Origin: Alphaproteobacteria bacterium
GTDB lineage: Bacteria; Pseudomonadota; Alphaproteobacteria; Micropepsales; Micropepsaceae
Length of the DNA: 64,000 nucleotides
NCBI GenBank assembly: GCA_028871795.1
Contig: JAGWMG010000010.1
Coordinates: forward strand, 61,204-125,203
Direction of reading: 5' to 3'
The first letter of the stretch is position 1; every line of letters begins with the position of its first letter. Made by a program: the position numbers and the translations under genes. Shown in pieces: positions 8,216-17,753 of the stretch. A model generated the notes under the pieces. It was given only the letters and a program-made list of their open reading frames with translations. It did no database searches and was not told the origin of the DNA.

Positions 8216-9145
8216 ATGCGCTTCGGCATAGACCTCGGTGGAACGAAAATCGAAATCCTCGCCCTCGGCGACCGGGGCAACGAATTGCTGCGTCATCGGG
8301 TACCGACGCCGCGGGACCATTACGACGGGATCGTCCGCGCCATCCGCGATCTGGTTTACGACACCGAGGCCAAGCTCGGCTGCCGCGGCAGCGTGGGCAT
8401 TGCGATCCCGGGCGCCATCAGCCGCAAGACGGGCTTCGTCAAGAACGCGAACTCGACGCGCCTGATCGGCCATCCTCTCGACAGGGATCTGGCGTCGGCG
8501 CTTCACCGCGAGGTCCGTGTCGAGAACGACGCGAATTGTTTTGCGCTGTCCGAGGCGGCGGACGGCGGCGGCGCCGGTTGCGACATCGTGTTCGGCATCA
8601 TCGCCGGGACGGGCGTCGGCGGCGGCATCTGCGTCGGCGGGCGCGTGCTGGCCGGGGCGCACGGCATCGCCGGCGAATGGGGCCACAATCCCCTGCCCGC
8701 GCCGCGCTTCCGCCAGGAAATCGAAGAGGCGCCGCGCTGCTATTGCGGCCGGCTCGGCTGCGTCGAGAGCTGGTGCAGCGGCCCGTCCCTGGTTTCGCTC
8801 CACGAGAAGCGCACGGGACGCAGGCTCGCGGTGCAGGAGATCGTGGAGGCGGCCCGCCGCGGCGACGGCCCCGCCGCCGCCGAGATGGAGGCCTTCTACG
8901 ACCGCTTTGCCCGCTCGATCGCCGCCGTCGTCGGCATCCTGGATCCGGATGTCGTCGTCATGGGCGGGGGACTGTCGAACATCGCGGAACTCTATACGGA
9001 ACTGCCGCCGCGCGTGGAGCGCTACGCCTTCACGCCCGAAGGGCCGACCAACATCGTGAAGAACGTGCACGGCGATTCCAGCGGTGTGCGCGGTGCCGCC
9101 TGGCTGTGGCGCGAGGACGAAGTCGCGGCCGGTTTGCCGAAATAG
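8216..9145 (+). CDS. ROK-family sugar kinase (fructokinase or N-acetylglucosamine kinase type)
   Basis: The 309-aa cytoplasmic kinase has the ATP-binding phosphate-1 motif DLGGTKIE at residues 5-12. Its catalytic region is ENDANCFALSEA, the second phosphate motif is IAGTGVGGGI, and the ROK zinc-binding motif is CYCGRLGCVES. An EWGHNPLP stretch with the substrate-contacting Glu and His precedes the zinc motif. The likely reaction is ATP-dependent phosphorylation of fructose, mannose or N-acetylglucosamine. The neighbours do not decide which. It begins 15 bp after the HAD-like gene and converges on aguB. Confidence 0.88.
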   Translation: MRFGIDLGGTKIEILALGDRGNELLRHRVPTPRDHYDGIVRAIRDLVYDTEAKLGCRGSVGIAIPGAISRKTGFVKNANSTRLIGHPLDRDLASALHREVRVENDANCFALSEAADGGGAGCDIVFGIIAGTGVGGGICVGGRVLAGAHGIAGEWGHNPLPAPRFRQEIEEAPRCYCGRLGCVESWCSGPSLVSLHEKRTGRRLAVQEIVEAARRGDGPAAAEMEAFYDRFARSIAAVVGILDPDVVVMGGGLSNIAELYTELPPRVERYAFTPEGPTNIVKNVHGDSSGVRGAAWLWREDEVAAGLPK

Positions 9146-9154
9146 CCGCGAAGA

Positions 9155-10023
<869 letters not shown>

Positions 10024-10027
<4 letters not shown>

Positions 10028-11064
10028 GGCGCCGCGGGCTCCTGTTGGGTGATGCAATGGATGCCGCCGCCGCCTTCGACGATGTCGAGCGCGTCGATCT
10101 GCAACAGGTCGCGGCCGGGAAAGCAGTCCGCCAGCACCGCGCGCGCCTTTTCGTCGTTGGGATCGTCGAAGGACGGCATCACCACGCCGCCGTTCGCCAG
10201 ATAGAAATTCACGTAACTCGCCTGCAACGGACGCCCCCTCCAATCGAAGCGCACGCGCGCCGGCTGCTCGATCTCGATCACTTCGATGGCCCGCCCCGCC
10301 GCGTCGCGCGCCTCGCGCAGGCGCCTTATCGCCTCCTTGACGGGTTCGGTGTCGGGCAGAGAGGGCGACGACGGAACGCCGACCAGCACGCGCCCCGGCG
10401 CCACGAAACAGGCGATGTTGTCGACATGGCCGTCCGTCTCGTCGTCCGAGAAGCCTTCCCCAAGCCAGATGACGCGGCGCGCGCCGGTGTAGAGCATCAG
10501 CCGCTCTTCGGCCTGCCGTTGCGTCAGGTGCGGATTGCGATTGGGATCGAGCAGGCATTGTTCCGTCGTGAGCAGGGTGCCCTCGCCGTCGCTGTGGATG
10601 GCGCCGCCCTCGCAGACGAGCGGAGCGTCATAAACGCGAACGTCGGCCGCCTCGGCGATGCGCGTCGCCAGCACGGCGTCGTGCGCGTAAGGCTGGTATT
10701 TGTTGCCCCAGGCGTTGAACCGCCATTGCACCGCCCCGCGTCCGCCCGCCGGACCGCGCAGGAAGGTGGGGCCGATGTCGCGCGCCCACGAATCGTCCAA
10801 CGGCGCTTCCAGCAGTTCGGCCTTGCAGGATGTTGCCAGCTTGGCCTCCGCCGCGTCCTCGCGACGCGCCACGACGGTCACCGGCTCGAAGGTGGAGATT
10901 GCCCGCACGACGCGCGCGAAGGCCTGTTTGGCGCGCAACATCGCTTCCGCGCCGCCCCAGGCTTCCACGCGGCAGGGCCAGCACATCCAGGTGCGCGTGT
11001 GCGGCGCCCATTCGGCGGGCATGATAAAGCCGTCCCGCGCCGGGGTATCGAGCGTTTTGTTCAT
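10024..11064 (-). CDS. aguA: Agmatine deiminase
   Basis: A 346-aa PAD-type enzyme that converts agmatine to N-carbamoylputrescine. Visible signatures are the N-terminal MPAEWAPHTRTWMCWP, DDSWARDIGPTF with substrate-binding acids, EGGAIHSDGEGT, the DDETDGHVDN His/Asp segment, and the catalytic Cys in GGGGIHCITQQ near the C-terminus. ATG 11064 is preceded by AGAGATTCC. It is the first gene of the aguAB operon and is divergent from the RidA-like gene 91 bp away. Confidence 0.95.
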
Positions 11065-11155
11065 GGAATCTCTATAGCGCGTGACGGCCATGCACGGAAA
11101 CACTTCCACACCGCCCCCTTGCCACGATAACTTTGCGGAAAATCGAGGATCGAAA

Positions 11156-11623
11156 ATGACAGGTCGTATCGAAGCGCGTTTGAAAGAATTGGGAATTTCG
11201 CTGCCGACGCCCCCCGCGCCGGTGGCCAGCTATGTGCCGACCGCCAGGAGCGGCAACCTCGTTTACGTGTCGGGCCAGGTGACGGCGTCGCCGGAAGGTC
11301 TGCGCTATGTGGGCGTGGTCGGCGCGGGATTGTCCGTCGAGGACGGCAAGGCGGCGGCGCGACTGTGCGCCATCAATGTCGTGGCCCAGGTCAAAACGGC
11401 CTGCGGCGGCGACCTCGACCGCGTGAAGCGCTGCGTGAAGCTCTCCGTGTTCGTGAACGCCGCGCCGGACTTCACGCAGCATCCGGAAGTCGCCAACGGC
11501 GCCTCGGACCTGCTGGCGGAGATCTTCGGCGAAGCCGGCAAACACGCGCGCGCCGCCGTGGGAGCGGGCTCGCTGCCGCGCGGTGTGGCGTGCGAAGTGG
11601 AGGCCATATTCGAGATCGCGTGA
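11156..11623 (+). CDS. RidA/YjgF/Rid family protein
   Basis: The 155-aa product starts at ATG 11156 behind GAGGA. It has the layout of the longer Rid subfamily: VPTARSGNLVYVSGQV, then DGKAAARLCAINVVAQVK and VKLSVFVNAAPDFTQHPEVANGAS, then ARAAVGAGSLPRGVACEVEAI. The Arg that binds the carboxylate in active RidA enamine/imine deaminases aligns with ARAAVGAGSLPRG, where the usual R is replaced by another context, so deaminase activity is uncertain. It overlaps the next gene by GTGA. Confidence 0.85.
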   Translation: MTGRIEARLKELGISLPTPPAPVASYVPTARSGNLVYVSGQVTASPEGLRYVGVVGAGLSVEDGKAAARLCAINVVAQVKTACGGDLDRVKRCVKLSVFVNAAPDFTQHPEVANGASDLLAEIFGEAGKHARAAVGAGSLPRGVACEVEAIFEIA

Positions 11624-12798
11624 CTGGGAAAGAGATTTCCGCGCGTCTGGCGGGCCGCGCCGCCGAGATCGGGGCGGCGAGGTGGAATGCGTGCGCCAAT
11701 CCGGGCGGCGGTGCCGATCCGCATCCGTTCACGCGCTACGAATTCTTCGTGGCGCTGGAAGAATCCGGGTCGGCCGCGACGGATACCGGCTGGCGGCCGC
11801 TGCACCTCGTCGTCGAACGGGATAGCGGGATCGAAGGCATCCTGCCGCTTTACCTGAAAAGCCATTCGTTGGGCGAATTCGTCTTCGACCACGTCTGGGC
11901 GGATGCGCTGATGCGCGCGGGCGGCTCCTATTATCCCAAGCTGCAGGCCGGCGTTCCGTTCACGCCGGTGACCGGGCGGCGGCTGCTGGTCGCGGCGGAG
12001 GCCGACGAAGCGGCGACGCGCACGGCGCTGCTCGCCGCGGGAGAGGCCACAGTGAAAGAGCTAAAAACATCCTCCTTGCACATAACCTTTCTCACCGAAC
12101 AAGAATGGCGCGAGGCGGGCGAGTTCGGCTATCTGCAACGCACCGACCGCCAGTTCCATTGGGAGAACCGCGGCTACGCGAATTTCGACGAATTCCTGGG
12201 CGATCTCTCCTCGTCCAAACGCAAGAACCTGCGCAAGGAGCGCTCGAGCGTCCGCGAGGCGGGCGTCGAGTTCGACTGGCTGACGGGGCGCGACATCAGC
12301 GAAGCCCATTGGGACGCATTCTTCGATTTCTACATGGACACCGGCGGACGCAAATGGGGCACGCCTTATCTGACGCGCGAGTTCTTCAGCCGCATCGGCC
12401 AGAGCATGCCCGAGCAGATCCTTCTGGTGATGGCGCGGCGCGGCGGGCGGCCCATCGCGGGCGCCCTCAACCTATCTGGCGAAGGCGTGCTGTTCGGCCG
12501 CAACTGGGGCTGCCGCGAATTCGTACCGTTCCTGCATTTCGAGACCTGCTACTACCAGGCCATCGAGTTCGCCATCGCGCGCGGCCTGCGCAAGGTGGAG
12601 GCCGGCGCCCAAGGCGAGCACAAGCTGCTGCGCGGCTACCAGCCGGTGCCGACTTACAGCGCCCATTACATTGCCCACGCCGGGCTGCGGCGCGCCGTCG
12701 CGGATTACCTGCAGGCCGAGCGCGAGGCCGTGGCGGAGAACATCGAAGAACTTGCGGAACAAGGCCCGTTCCGCAAAGCTACGCCCGAGGGGGAATGA
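11620..12798 (+). CDS. DUF482-type GNAT-fold acyltransferase-like protein
   Basis: The 392-aa product starts at GTG 11620 overlapping the stop of the RidA-like gene. Residues such as NPFxR-like HPFTRYEFFVALEESG, LPLYLKSHSLGEFVFD, WENRGYANFDEFLGDLSSSKRKNLRKER and the C-terminal EAGAQGEHKLLRGYQP define the DUF482/peptidogalycan-biosynthesis family. Two GNAT-like folds are expected by analogy with FemABX proteins. The substrate is unknown. It ends 3 bp before the HIT gene, suggesting an operon of RidA, acyltransferase and HIT. Confidence 0.85.
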   Translation: MTGKEISARLAGRAAEIGAARWNACANPGGGADPHPFTRYEFFVALEESGSAATDTGWRPLHLVVERDSGIEGILPLYLKSHSLGEFVFDHVWADALMRAGGSYYPKLQAGVPFTPVTGRRLLVAAEADEAATRTALLAAGEATVKELKTSSLHITFLTEQEWREAGEFGYLQRTDRQFHWENRGYANFDEFLGDLSSSKRKNLRKERSSVREAGVEFDWLTGRDISEAHWDAFFDFYMDTGGRKWGTPYLTREFFSRIGQSMPEQILLVMARRGGRPIAGALNLSGEGVLFGRNWGCREFVPFLHFETCYYQAIEFAIARGLRKVEAGAQGEHKLLRGYQPVPTYSAHYIAHAGLRRAVADYLQAEREAVAENIEELAEQGPFRKATPEGE

Positions 12799-12801
12799 CA
12801 C

Positions 12802-13218
12802 ATGCCCTATAATCCCGACAACATCTTCGCGAAGATCATCCGCGGCGAAATTCCGTGCGTGAAGGTCTACGAGGACGCGCGCACGCTCTCGTTCATGGAC
12901 GTGATGCCACAAGCCGACGGCCACATGCTGGTCGTCCCCAAGGAACCGGCCGAAACCATCTTTGACCTGTCGCCCGAAGGCATGGCGGCGATGATGGTGA
13001 CGACGCAGAAGGTGGCGAAGGCGGTGAAGAAGGCGCTGGCCTGCCCCGGCATCATGCTGGTGCAGTTGAACGGCAAGCCCGCCGGTCAGAGCGTGTTCCA
13101 CGTCCATTTCCACATCGTCCCGCGCAGCGCGGGCGTCGATCTGAGACTCCACGCCCGCAGCATGGTGGATCCCAAAACACTGGAACCTACCGCGGCTAAG
13201 ATCAGGGCGGCGCTATAA
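12802..13218 (+). CDS. HIT family (HINT-type) nucleotide hydrolase
   Basis: The 138-aa protein has the histidine triad H100-V-H102-F-H104 in VFHVHFHIVPR and the HINT N-terminal block NIFAKIIRGEIPCVKVYED. HIT proteins hydrolyse nucleotide phosphoramidates or AMP-lysine adducts. The size and N-terminus fit the HINT/protein kinase C inhibitor branch rather than GalT or Fhit. It is the last gene of the RidA/GNAT/HIT run and is followed by the palindrome bordering the endonuclease III-like islet. Confidence 0.9.
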   Translation: MPYNPDNIFAKIIRGEIPCVKVYEDARTLSFMDVMPQADGHMLVVPKEPAETIFDLSPEGMAAMMVTTQKVAKAVKKALACPGIMLVQLNGKPAGQSVFHVHFHIVPRSAGVDLRLHARSMVDPKTLEPTAAKIRAAL

Positions 13219-13222
13219 TTTT

Positions 13223-13247
13223 CTGCCCCCGCGAAGCGGGGGAAGTG
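13223..13247. repeat. Left copy of a 25-bp inverted repeat (REP-like palindrome)
   Basis: The 25 bases begin CTGCCCCCGCGAAGCG and end GGGGAAGTG. They contain a hairpin with a 7-bp CCCCCGC/GCGGGGG stem and a GAA loop. An exact reverse-complement copy lies at 14144-14168 on the other side of the endonuclease III-like gene. Such palindromes are typical dispersed intergenic elements and may also act as transcription stops. Confidence 0.8.
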
Positions 13248-13323
13248 GCGAGCCGCTTCACGGCGAGCCGAAGGGGGCCGTGCAAAACATGAACAATGGG
13301 CAGGAGCAAAAGTAGCGTGACAC

Positions 13324-14073
13324 TCAGCCTGCTGAAGCGCTGGGGCATTCCTCGCGCATGAAGCATTCTCCGCACATGCGCTTTTTAGGCCGACACCAGT
13401 TCCGCCCAATCTCAAACGCGGGCGAATCGAGCAACCCTGGAAACTCTGGGGATAGTGCCCTCGCGCGGTAAATCAATTCCTCATTGGGCGCTTTCTCGCG
13501 CATCAGTCCGAGTCTGGTAAACACACGCCGCACATGAACATCAGGCGAAATATCGATGGAATAGTAGTCGCGGAATTTCACCTTGAAGGTTCGCGCAAGA
13601 ATGTTCGCGGCCATCGTCGCAATCTTCACGCCTACGCCTCGAAGCTCCAAGAACCGGTATACGACCTCCGCGCTTGACGGTTTTCTCTTCCAGATTCCGC
13701 TAGCATCACCACCATACCTGTGCGCGATCAGTGCCAGTGCACTGTGAATATTCTTGGCTGTCGTCGGAGTAAACCGGTGGAGCGATGTAGGCTTGCCCAT
13801 GTGGTGCTTCAAATTTTCAATCGCGAGCGCACAAAGACTGGAAAACTCGAATGTTCCAATTCGTTGCTGCAAAAGATACGGAACAAGCCATGCCTTTTCG
13901 GCTTTCATCTGCCGGTCGCAAATACATGCAATCACAAACGCATGCGGATAATGTTTCAGATCGTTCAGCAACTTGTCAGCATCTTTATCCTTCGTGAACG
14001 GATAAGGCCGCCAAGGAGCCTCAAGCTCTTCTTTCCCCTTCTCAACGAGTAGTTTCCGAATGCCATCGGTCAT
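13324..14073 (-). CDS. Endonuclease III-like HhH-GPD protein with iron-sulfur cluster motif
   Basis: The 249-aa product starts at ATG 14073; an earlier start at 14103 is possible. The central segment FLELRGVGVKIATMAANIL is the helix-hairpin-helix, and DISPDVHVRRVFTRLGL holds the Asp of HhH-GPD glycosylases. The C-terminus has C-x6-C-x2-C-x5-C (WCRPKKRMCGECFMREECP), the exact spacing of the endonuclease III [4Fe-4S] loop. The usual N-terminal block differs, so it is a divergent member and not the housekeeping nth. GC is visibly lower than in its neighbours. It is bounded by inverted copies of a 25-bp palindrome, which suggests an acquired gene. Confidence 0.8.
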   Translation of the reverse strand: MTDGIRKLLVEKGKEELEAPWRPYPFTKDKDADKLLNDLKHYPHAFVIACICDRQMKAEKAWLVPYLLQQRIGTFEFSSLCALAIENLKHHMGKPTSLHRFTPTTAKNIHSALALIAHRYGGDASGIWKRKPSSAEVVYRFLELRGVGVKIATMAANILARTFKVKFRDYYSIDISPDVHVRRVFTRLGLMREKAPNEELIYRARALSPEFPGLLDSPAFEIGRNWCRPKKRMCGECFMREECPSASAG

Positions 14074-14143
14074 CTCCGCGCTCCGCTCAAAATTCTCGCA
14101 CAATGAGTAAGGTGAAATGCTCCCTTCGCCCGGCTATGCCGGT

Positions 14144-14168
14144 CACTTCCCCCGCTTCGCGGGGGCAG
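14144..14168. repeat. Right copy of the 25-bp inverted repeat (REP-like palindrome)
   Basis: Exact reverse complement of 13223-13247 (CACTTCCCCCGCTTCGCG, then GGGGCAG). It lies 3 bp from the stop of clpA and could serve as its 3' hairpin. Together the two copies bracket the endonuclease III-like gene. Confidence 0.8.
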
Positions 14169-14171
14169 AAG

Positions 14172-16496
14172 TCACACGCTCTCTTCCCGCTTCGGCTCTT
14201 TCGGCGGGGGGAGCTGCTTCGGCGCGGCGGCGTCAGTGATGAACTCGAACGCCAGCTTGTCGTGCTCTCGGTCGAGCAGCACGCGCACCGTGCCGCCGTT
14301 CTTCAATTTGCCGAACAGGATTTCGTCGGCCAGCGGCGTCTTGATGTGGTCCTGGATGACGCGCGCCAGCGGCCGCGCCCCGAAGGCGTCGTCGTAGCCC
14401 TTCTCGCCCAGCCAGCGCGTCGCTTCCGGCGTCAGATCGAAGGTGACGTCGCGGTCGATCAACTGCGCTTCCAGTTCGAGCACGAACTTCTCGACCACGC
14501 GGTCGATGGTGTTGCGGCCCAGCGGCGCGAACGAGATGGTGGCGTCCAGCCGGTTGCGGAATTCCGGCGTGAACAGCTTCTTGATCGCCTCCTCGTCCTC
14601 ACCTTCGCGCTTGCCGCGGCCGAAACCGATGGAAGCGCGCGCGGCGTCCTGCGCGCCCGCGTTGGTGGTCATAATCAGCACGACGTTGCGGAAATCGATC
14701 TTCTTGCCGTTGTGGTCGGTTAGCTTGCCGTGATCCATCACTTGCAACAGGATGTTGAACAGGTCCATGTGCGCTTTTTCGATCTCGTCGAGCAGCAGCA
14801 CGCAATGCGGATGCTGATCGACGCCGTCGGTCAGCAGGCCGCCCTGATCGAAGCCGACATAGCCCGGCGGCGCGCCGATCAGCCGCGAGACCGTGTGGCG
14901 CTCCATGTACTCGCTCATGTCGAAGCGCAACAGCTCCACGCCCATGATCGAGGCGAGCTGCTTGGCGACTTCCGTCTTGCCGACGCCGGTGGGTCCGCAG
15001 AACAGATAGCAGCCGATGGGTTTCTCCGGCTGGCGCAGCCCGGCGCGCGCCAGCTTGATCGCCGACGCCAGAGCGTGAATGGCGACGTCCTGCCCGAAGA
15101 CCACGCGCTTGAGGTCGTCCGCGAGTGTGCGCAGCGCCTCGGCATCGGTCTTGGAAACGGATTTCGGAGGAATGCGCGCCATCTTGGCGACGACCTCTTC
15201 CACCTCTTTCACGCCGATCACCTTCTTGCGGCGCGACTCCGGCAGCAGCATCTGCGAGGCGCCCACCTCGTCGATCACGTCGATGGCCTTGTCGGGCAGC
15301 TTGCGGTCGTTGATGTATTTCGCGGCCAGTTCGACCGCGGCCTTGATCGCTTCCGCGGTGTAGCGGATCTTGTGGTATTCCTCGAAATAGGGCTTCAAGC
15401 CCTTCAGGATCTTGATCGTATCGGGCACCGTCGGCTCGGAGACGTCGATCTTCTGGAAGCGGCGCACCAGCGCGCGGTCCTTCTCGAAGTACTGGCGGTA
15501 TTCCTTGTAGGTGGTAGACCCCATGCAGCGCAGCGTGCCCGACTGCAACGCCGGCTTGAGCAGGTTGGAGGCGTCCATCGCGCCCCCGCTGGTGGCGCCC
15601 GCGCCGATCACCGTATGGATTTCGTCGATGAACAGAATGGCGCCGACGATGCCTTCCATTTCCTTGATGACCGACTTGAGTCGCTCTTCGAAATCGCCGC
15701 GGTAGCGCGTGCCGGCGATCAGCGCGCCCATGTCCAGCGCGTAGATCGTGGCGTTCTGCAGCACTTCCGGGACGTCGCTCTTGACGATCTTGCGCGCCAG
15801 GCCTTCGGCGATGGCGGTCTTGCCGACGCCGGGATCGCCCACGAACAGCGGATTGTTCTTCTGCCGGCGGCAGAGGATTTGGATCGTGCGCTCGACCTCC
15901 GCCTCGCGGCCGATCAGCGGATCGATGCGGCCCTGCTTCGCCTTCTCGTTCAAATTGATGCAGTAGTTCTCGAGCGCGCCGTTGCCCTGTTTGGTGCTTT
16001 TCTCGGCGTCCTCGTCGTCTTCCGCGCCGCGAACGGATTTCTGCTGCGTCATGCCGGGGCGCTTGGCGATGCCGTGGCTGATGTAGCTGACCGCGTCCAG
16101 CCGCGTCATGTTCTGCGCCTGGAGGAAATAGACGGCGTGGCTTTCGCGCTCGGTGAACAGGGCCACCAGCACATTGGCGCCGGTCACCTCGTCGCGGCCC
16201 GAATTCTGCACGTGCAGGACGGCGCGCTGCACGACCCGCTGGAAGCCGGTGGTGGGCTTGGCGTCCTCTCCGTCCTCGATCACCAGGGTCAGAAGCTCGT
16301 CGTCGATGTATTTCTGGAGGGTCTGGCGCAGCGCATCGGTGTCCACGTTGCAGGCCTTCATCACCTGTGCGGCGTCGGCGTCGTCGGTCAGGGCCAGCAG
16401 GAGATGCTCCAGCGTCGCATATTCGTGATGCCGGTCGCTGGCGAGCTTGAGCGCGCGATGCAACGCTTGTTCGAGGCTGCGCGAAAGCGAGGGCAT
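14172..16496 (-). CDS. clpA: ATP-dependent Clp protease ATP-binding subunit ClpA
   Basis: ClpA unfolds substrates and feeds them to ClpP. The 774-aa protein starts at ATG 16496 ([17 protein letters not shown]). It has an N-domain (residues 1-145), a first AAA+ module with Walker A GDPGVGKT and Walker [10 protein letters not shown], and a second module with Walker A GPTGVGKT and Walker [11 protein letters not shown]. An IGFGRG loop is of the kind that docks ClpP. It lacks the long middle coiled coil of ClpB. It lies 2 bp downstream of clpS, in the usual pair. Confidence 0.97.
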   Translation of the reverse strand: MPSLSRSLEQALHRALKLASDRHHEYATLEHLLLALTDDADAAQVMKACNVDTDALRQTLQKYIDDELLTLVIEDGEDAKPTTGFQRVVQRAVLHVQNSGRDEVTGANVLVALFTERESHAVYFLQAQNMTRLDAVSYISHGIAKRPGMTQQKSVRGAEDDEDAEKSTKQGNGALENYCINLNEKAKQGRIDPLIGREAEVERTIQILCRRQKNNPLFVGDPGVGKTAIAEGLARKIVKSDVPEVLQNATIYALDMGALIAGTRYRGDFEERLKSVIKEMEGIVGAILFIDEIHTVIGAGATSGGAMDASNLLKPALQSGTLRCMGSTTYKEYRQYFEKDRALVRRFQKIDVSEPTVPDTIKILKGLKPYFEEYHKIRYTAEAIKAAVELAAKYINDRKLPDKAIDVIDEVGASQMLLPESRRKKVIGVKEVEEVVAKMARIPPKSVSKTDAEALRTLADDLKRVVFGQDVAIHALASAIKLARAGLRQPEKPIGCYLFCGPTGVGKTEVAKQLASIMGVELLRFDMSEYMERHTVSRLIGAPPGYVGFDQGGLLTDGVDQHPHCVLLLDEIEKAHMDLFNILLQVMDHGKLTDHNGKKIDFRNVVLIMTTNAGAQDAARASIGFGRGKREGEDEEAIKKLFTPEFRNRLDATISFAPLGRNTIDRVVEKFVLELEAQLIDRDVTFDLTPEATRWLGEKGYDDAFGARPLARVIQDHIKTPLADEILFGKLKNGGTVRVLLDREHDKLAFEFITDAAAPKQLPPPKEPKREESV

Positions 16497-16498
16497 CG

Positions 16499-16849
16499 CT
16501 ATTCTTTCTCCATCGTGCACTGCAAAGGATGCTCGTGGCGGCGCGCGAATTCAATCACCTGCGCCACTTTTGTCTCGGCGACCTCGAAGGTGAAGACGCC
16601 GCAAATACCCACACCGTGGCGATGGACATGCAGCATGATCTGCACCGCTTCCTCGCGATTCTTTCCGAATATCTTTTCCAGGATCTGCACGACGAATTCC
16701 ATCGGCGTGTAATCGTCGTTCAGCAGAAGAACCTTGTAGAGACTCGGCTTCTTGGTCTTCGGGCGCGTTTTCGTGACGACGCCGGTGCCGGGCCCCGTCC
16801 CGTTGCCGCCGCCCGTGTTCTGTCCCTGGTTGTTGCGTTTGTCGCTCAT
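16499..16849 (-). CDS. clpS: ClpS, N-end rule adaptor of ClpAP
   Basis: ClpS delivers proteins with destabilising N-terminal residues to ClpA. The 116-aa protein has a Gly/Thr-rich disordered N-terminus, then [20 protein letters not shown] (the NDDYTPM substrate pocket), [13 protein letters not shown], and a final helix ending [13 protein letters not shown] 16849 (MSDKRNNQG) is chosen because an upstream ATG adds an implausible hydrophobic tail. It is followed directly by clpA. Confidence 0.95.
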   Translation of the reverse strand: MSDKRNNQGQNTGGGNGTGPGTGVVTKTRPKTKKPSLYKVLLLNDDYTPMEFVVQILEKIFGKNREEAVQIMLHVHRHGVGICGVFTFEVAETKVAQVIEFARRHEHPLQCTMEKE

Positions 16850-16871
16850 GGCCGCATCCGGCTTGCACCGC

Positions 16872-16877
16872 ATTATA
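16872..16877 (-). promoter_or_regulatory. Candidate -10 element of clpS-clpA
   Basis: On the minus strand a perfect TATAAT lies 22 bases upstream of the clpS start. A TTGCGG lies 19 bases further upstream across an unusual run of T residues. The -35 spacing is longer than ideal, so this is only a candidate. Confidence 0.35.
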
Positions 16878-16970
16878 AGAGGATGAAAAAAAAATTCCGC
16901 AACCATCAACCGTACATAGAGTTTATATAGGTGTGCCGTCCCCGATCATAAGGGAGCCCCGAAGGAACAA

Positions 16971-17004
16971 AAAAAGGGCCCGGAACGCGTTCCGGGCCCT
17001 TTTT
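16971..17004. terminator. Strong bidirectional rho-independent terminator
   Basis: A perfect 34-nt palindrome (AAAAAGGGCCCGGAACG and its complement ending in five T on either strand). It lies between the phasin stop and the clpS promoter. It would terminate the phasin transcript on the minus strand and anything arriving on the plus strand. Confidence 0.9.
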
Positions 17005-17028
17005 CGTGACGGTTAGCCGAATGTCGTA

Positions 17029-17493
17029 TTAGGCCGCGCGCGCGCTTTGCACGATTTCCACCCAGGCCTGAACGCGGCCCTGAAGCGGCTTGAAGGCCTC
17101 TTTCGTGGATGCGGCGAAGATTTCCGAAAGTTTCGTGACCTCACCCACATAGGCGTTGAAGGCCGTCTTCGCGAAATTGCTTTGAAGCTCGAAGGCTTCG
17201 TGAACCGACTTGACGCCCATCAGCGCCTTCGCGGCCGCAATCGAATCTTCGATCGACTGCTTGGAATAGGTGTAAACCTCGTTGTGCAGCGTTTCCGCGC
17301 CTTTGCCGGCAACGCTTGCCGATTTCACATAGGCTTCCACCGTCTCTTTGCCGTAGCCGACGAGTTGATCGTAGCCCTTTACGGCTTTCTCGAACCCGGC
17401 CTTGAAGGCCTCGGTCCCGTTCTTCATCGCCGTTTCGATATTTTCGGCGGCGTCGGTGACTTTGTCGCCTGTCGCTTTTGCTGTTCTTGCCAT
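17029..17493 (-). CDS. Phasin family protein (polyhydroxyalkanoate granule protein)
   Basis: The 154-aa protein starts at ATG 17493 (MARTAKATGDKVTDA) behind GGAGAGACA. It is Ala/Lys-rich and almost wholly amphipathic helix, with the phasin pattern EAFKAGFEKAVKGYDQLV, then KQSIEDSIAAAKALMGVKSVHEAFELQSNFAKTAF. Phasins coat storage granules and limit their fusion. The gene is monocistronic, ends at a strong terminator, and has paired TGC-rich inverted boxes upstream that look like PhaR operators. Confidence 0.9.
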   Translation of the reverse strand: MARTAKATGDKVTDAAENIETAMKNGTEAFKAGFEKAVKGYDQLVGYGKETVEAYVKSASVAGKGAETLHNEVYTYSKQSIEDSIAAAKALMGVKSVHEAFELQSNFAKTAFNAYVGEVTKLSEIFAASTKEAFKPLQGRVQAWVEIVQSARAA

Positions 17494-17541
17494 TGTCTTG
17501 TCTCTCCGCCATGGCGCACGACAGGCGGACCAACTCCGTCT

Positions 17542-17611
17542 GTTGCAGTGCAGCATTAGTTATATGCGGCGCACCATCGACGATGTCAAGGATAAAATGC
17601 TGCACTGCACC
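17542..17611. promoter_or_regulatory. Paired TGC-rich inverted boxes upstream of phasin gene (candidate PhaR operators)
   Basis: GTTGCAGTGCAGCATT at 17542-17557 and AATGCTGCACTGCACC at 17596-17611 are reverse complements of each other apart from one base. They lie 49-118 bp upstream of the phasin start. PhaR repressors are known to bind TGC-rich direct or inverted motifs ahead of phasin genes. Assignment to PhaR is by analogy. Confidence 0.55.
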
Positions 17612-17753
17612 AAAAATACTCTACGACTACGTGTTAACTCTCTGTAAATACCAGCAAATTAACGTCAAGTGTTTATACGGACTTGCGCCGTCCGCCATGA
17701 TTTGGTCTCATTGGCGCAGAGGTGGCCAGTAACCCGAGGGTTTGGGGCTGTGG

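Noticed and set aside
14730..16712. Long open plus-strand frame opposite clpA and clpS
   Set aside because: Antisense shadow rich in Arg, Asp, Leu and His, typical of reading the reverse of a GC-rich gene.
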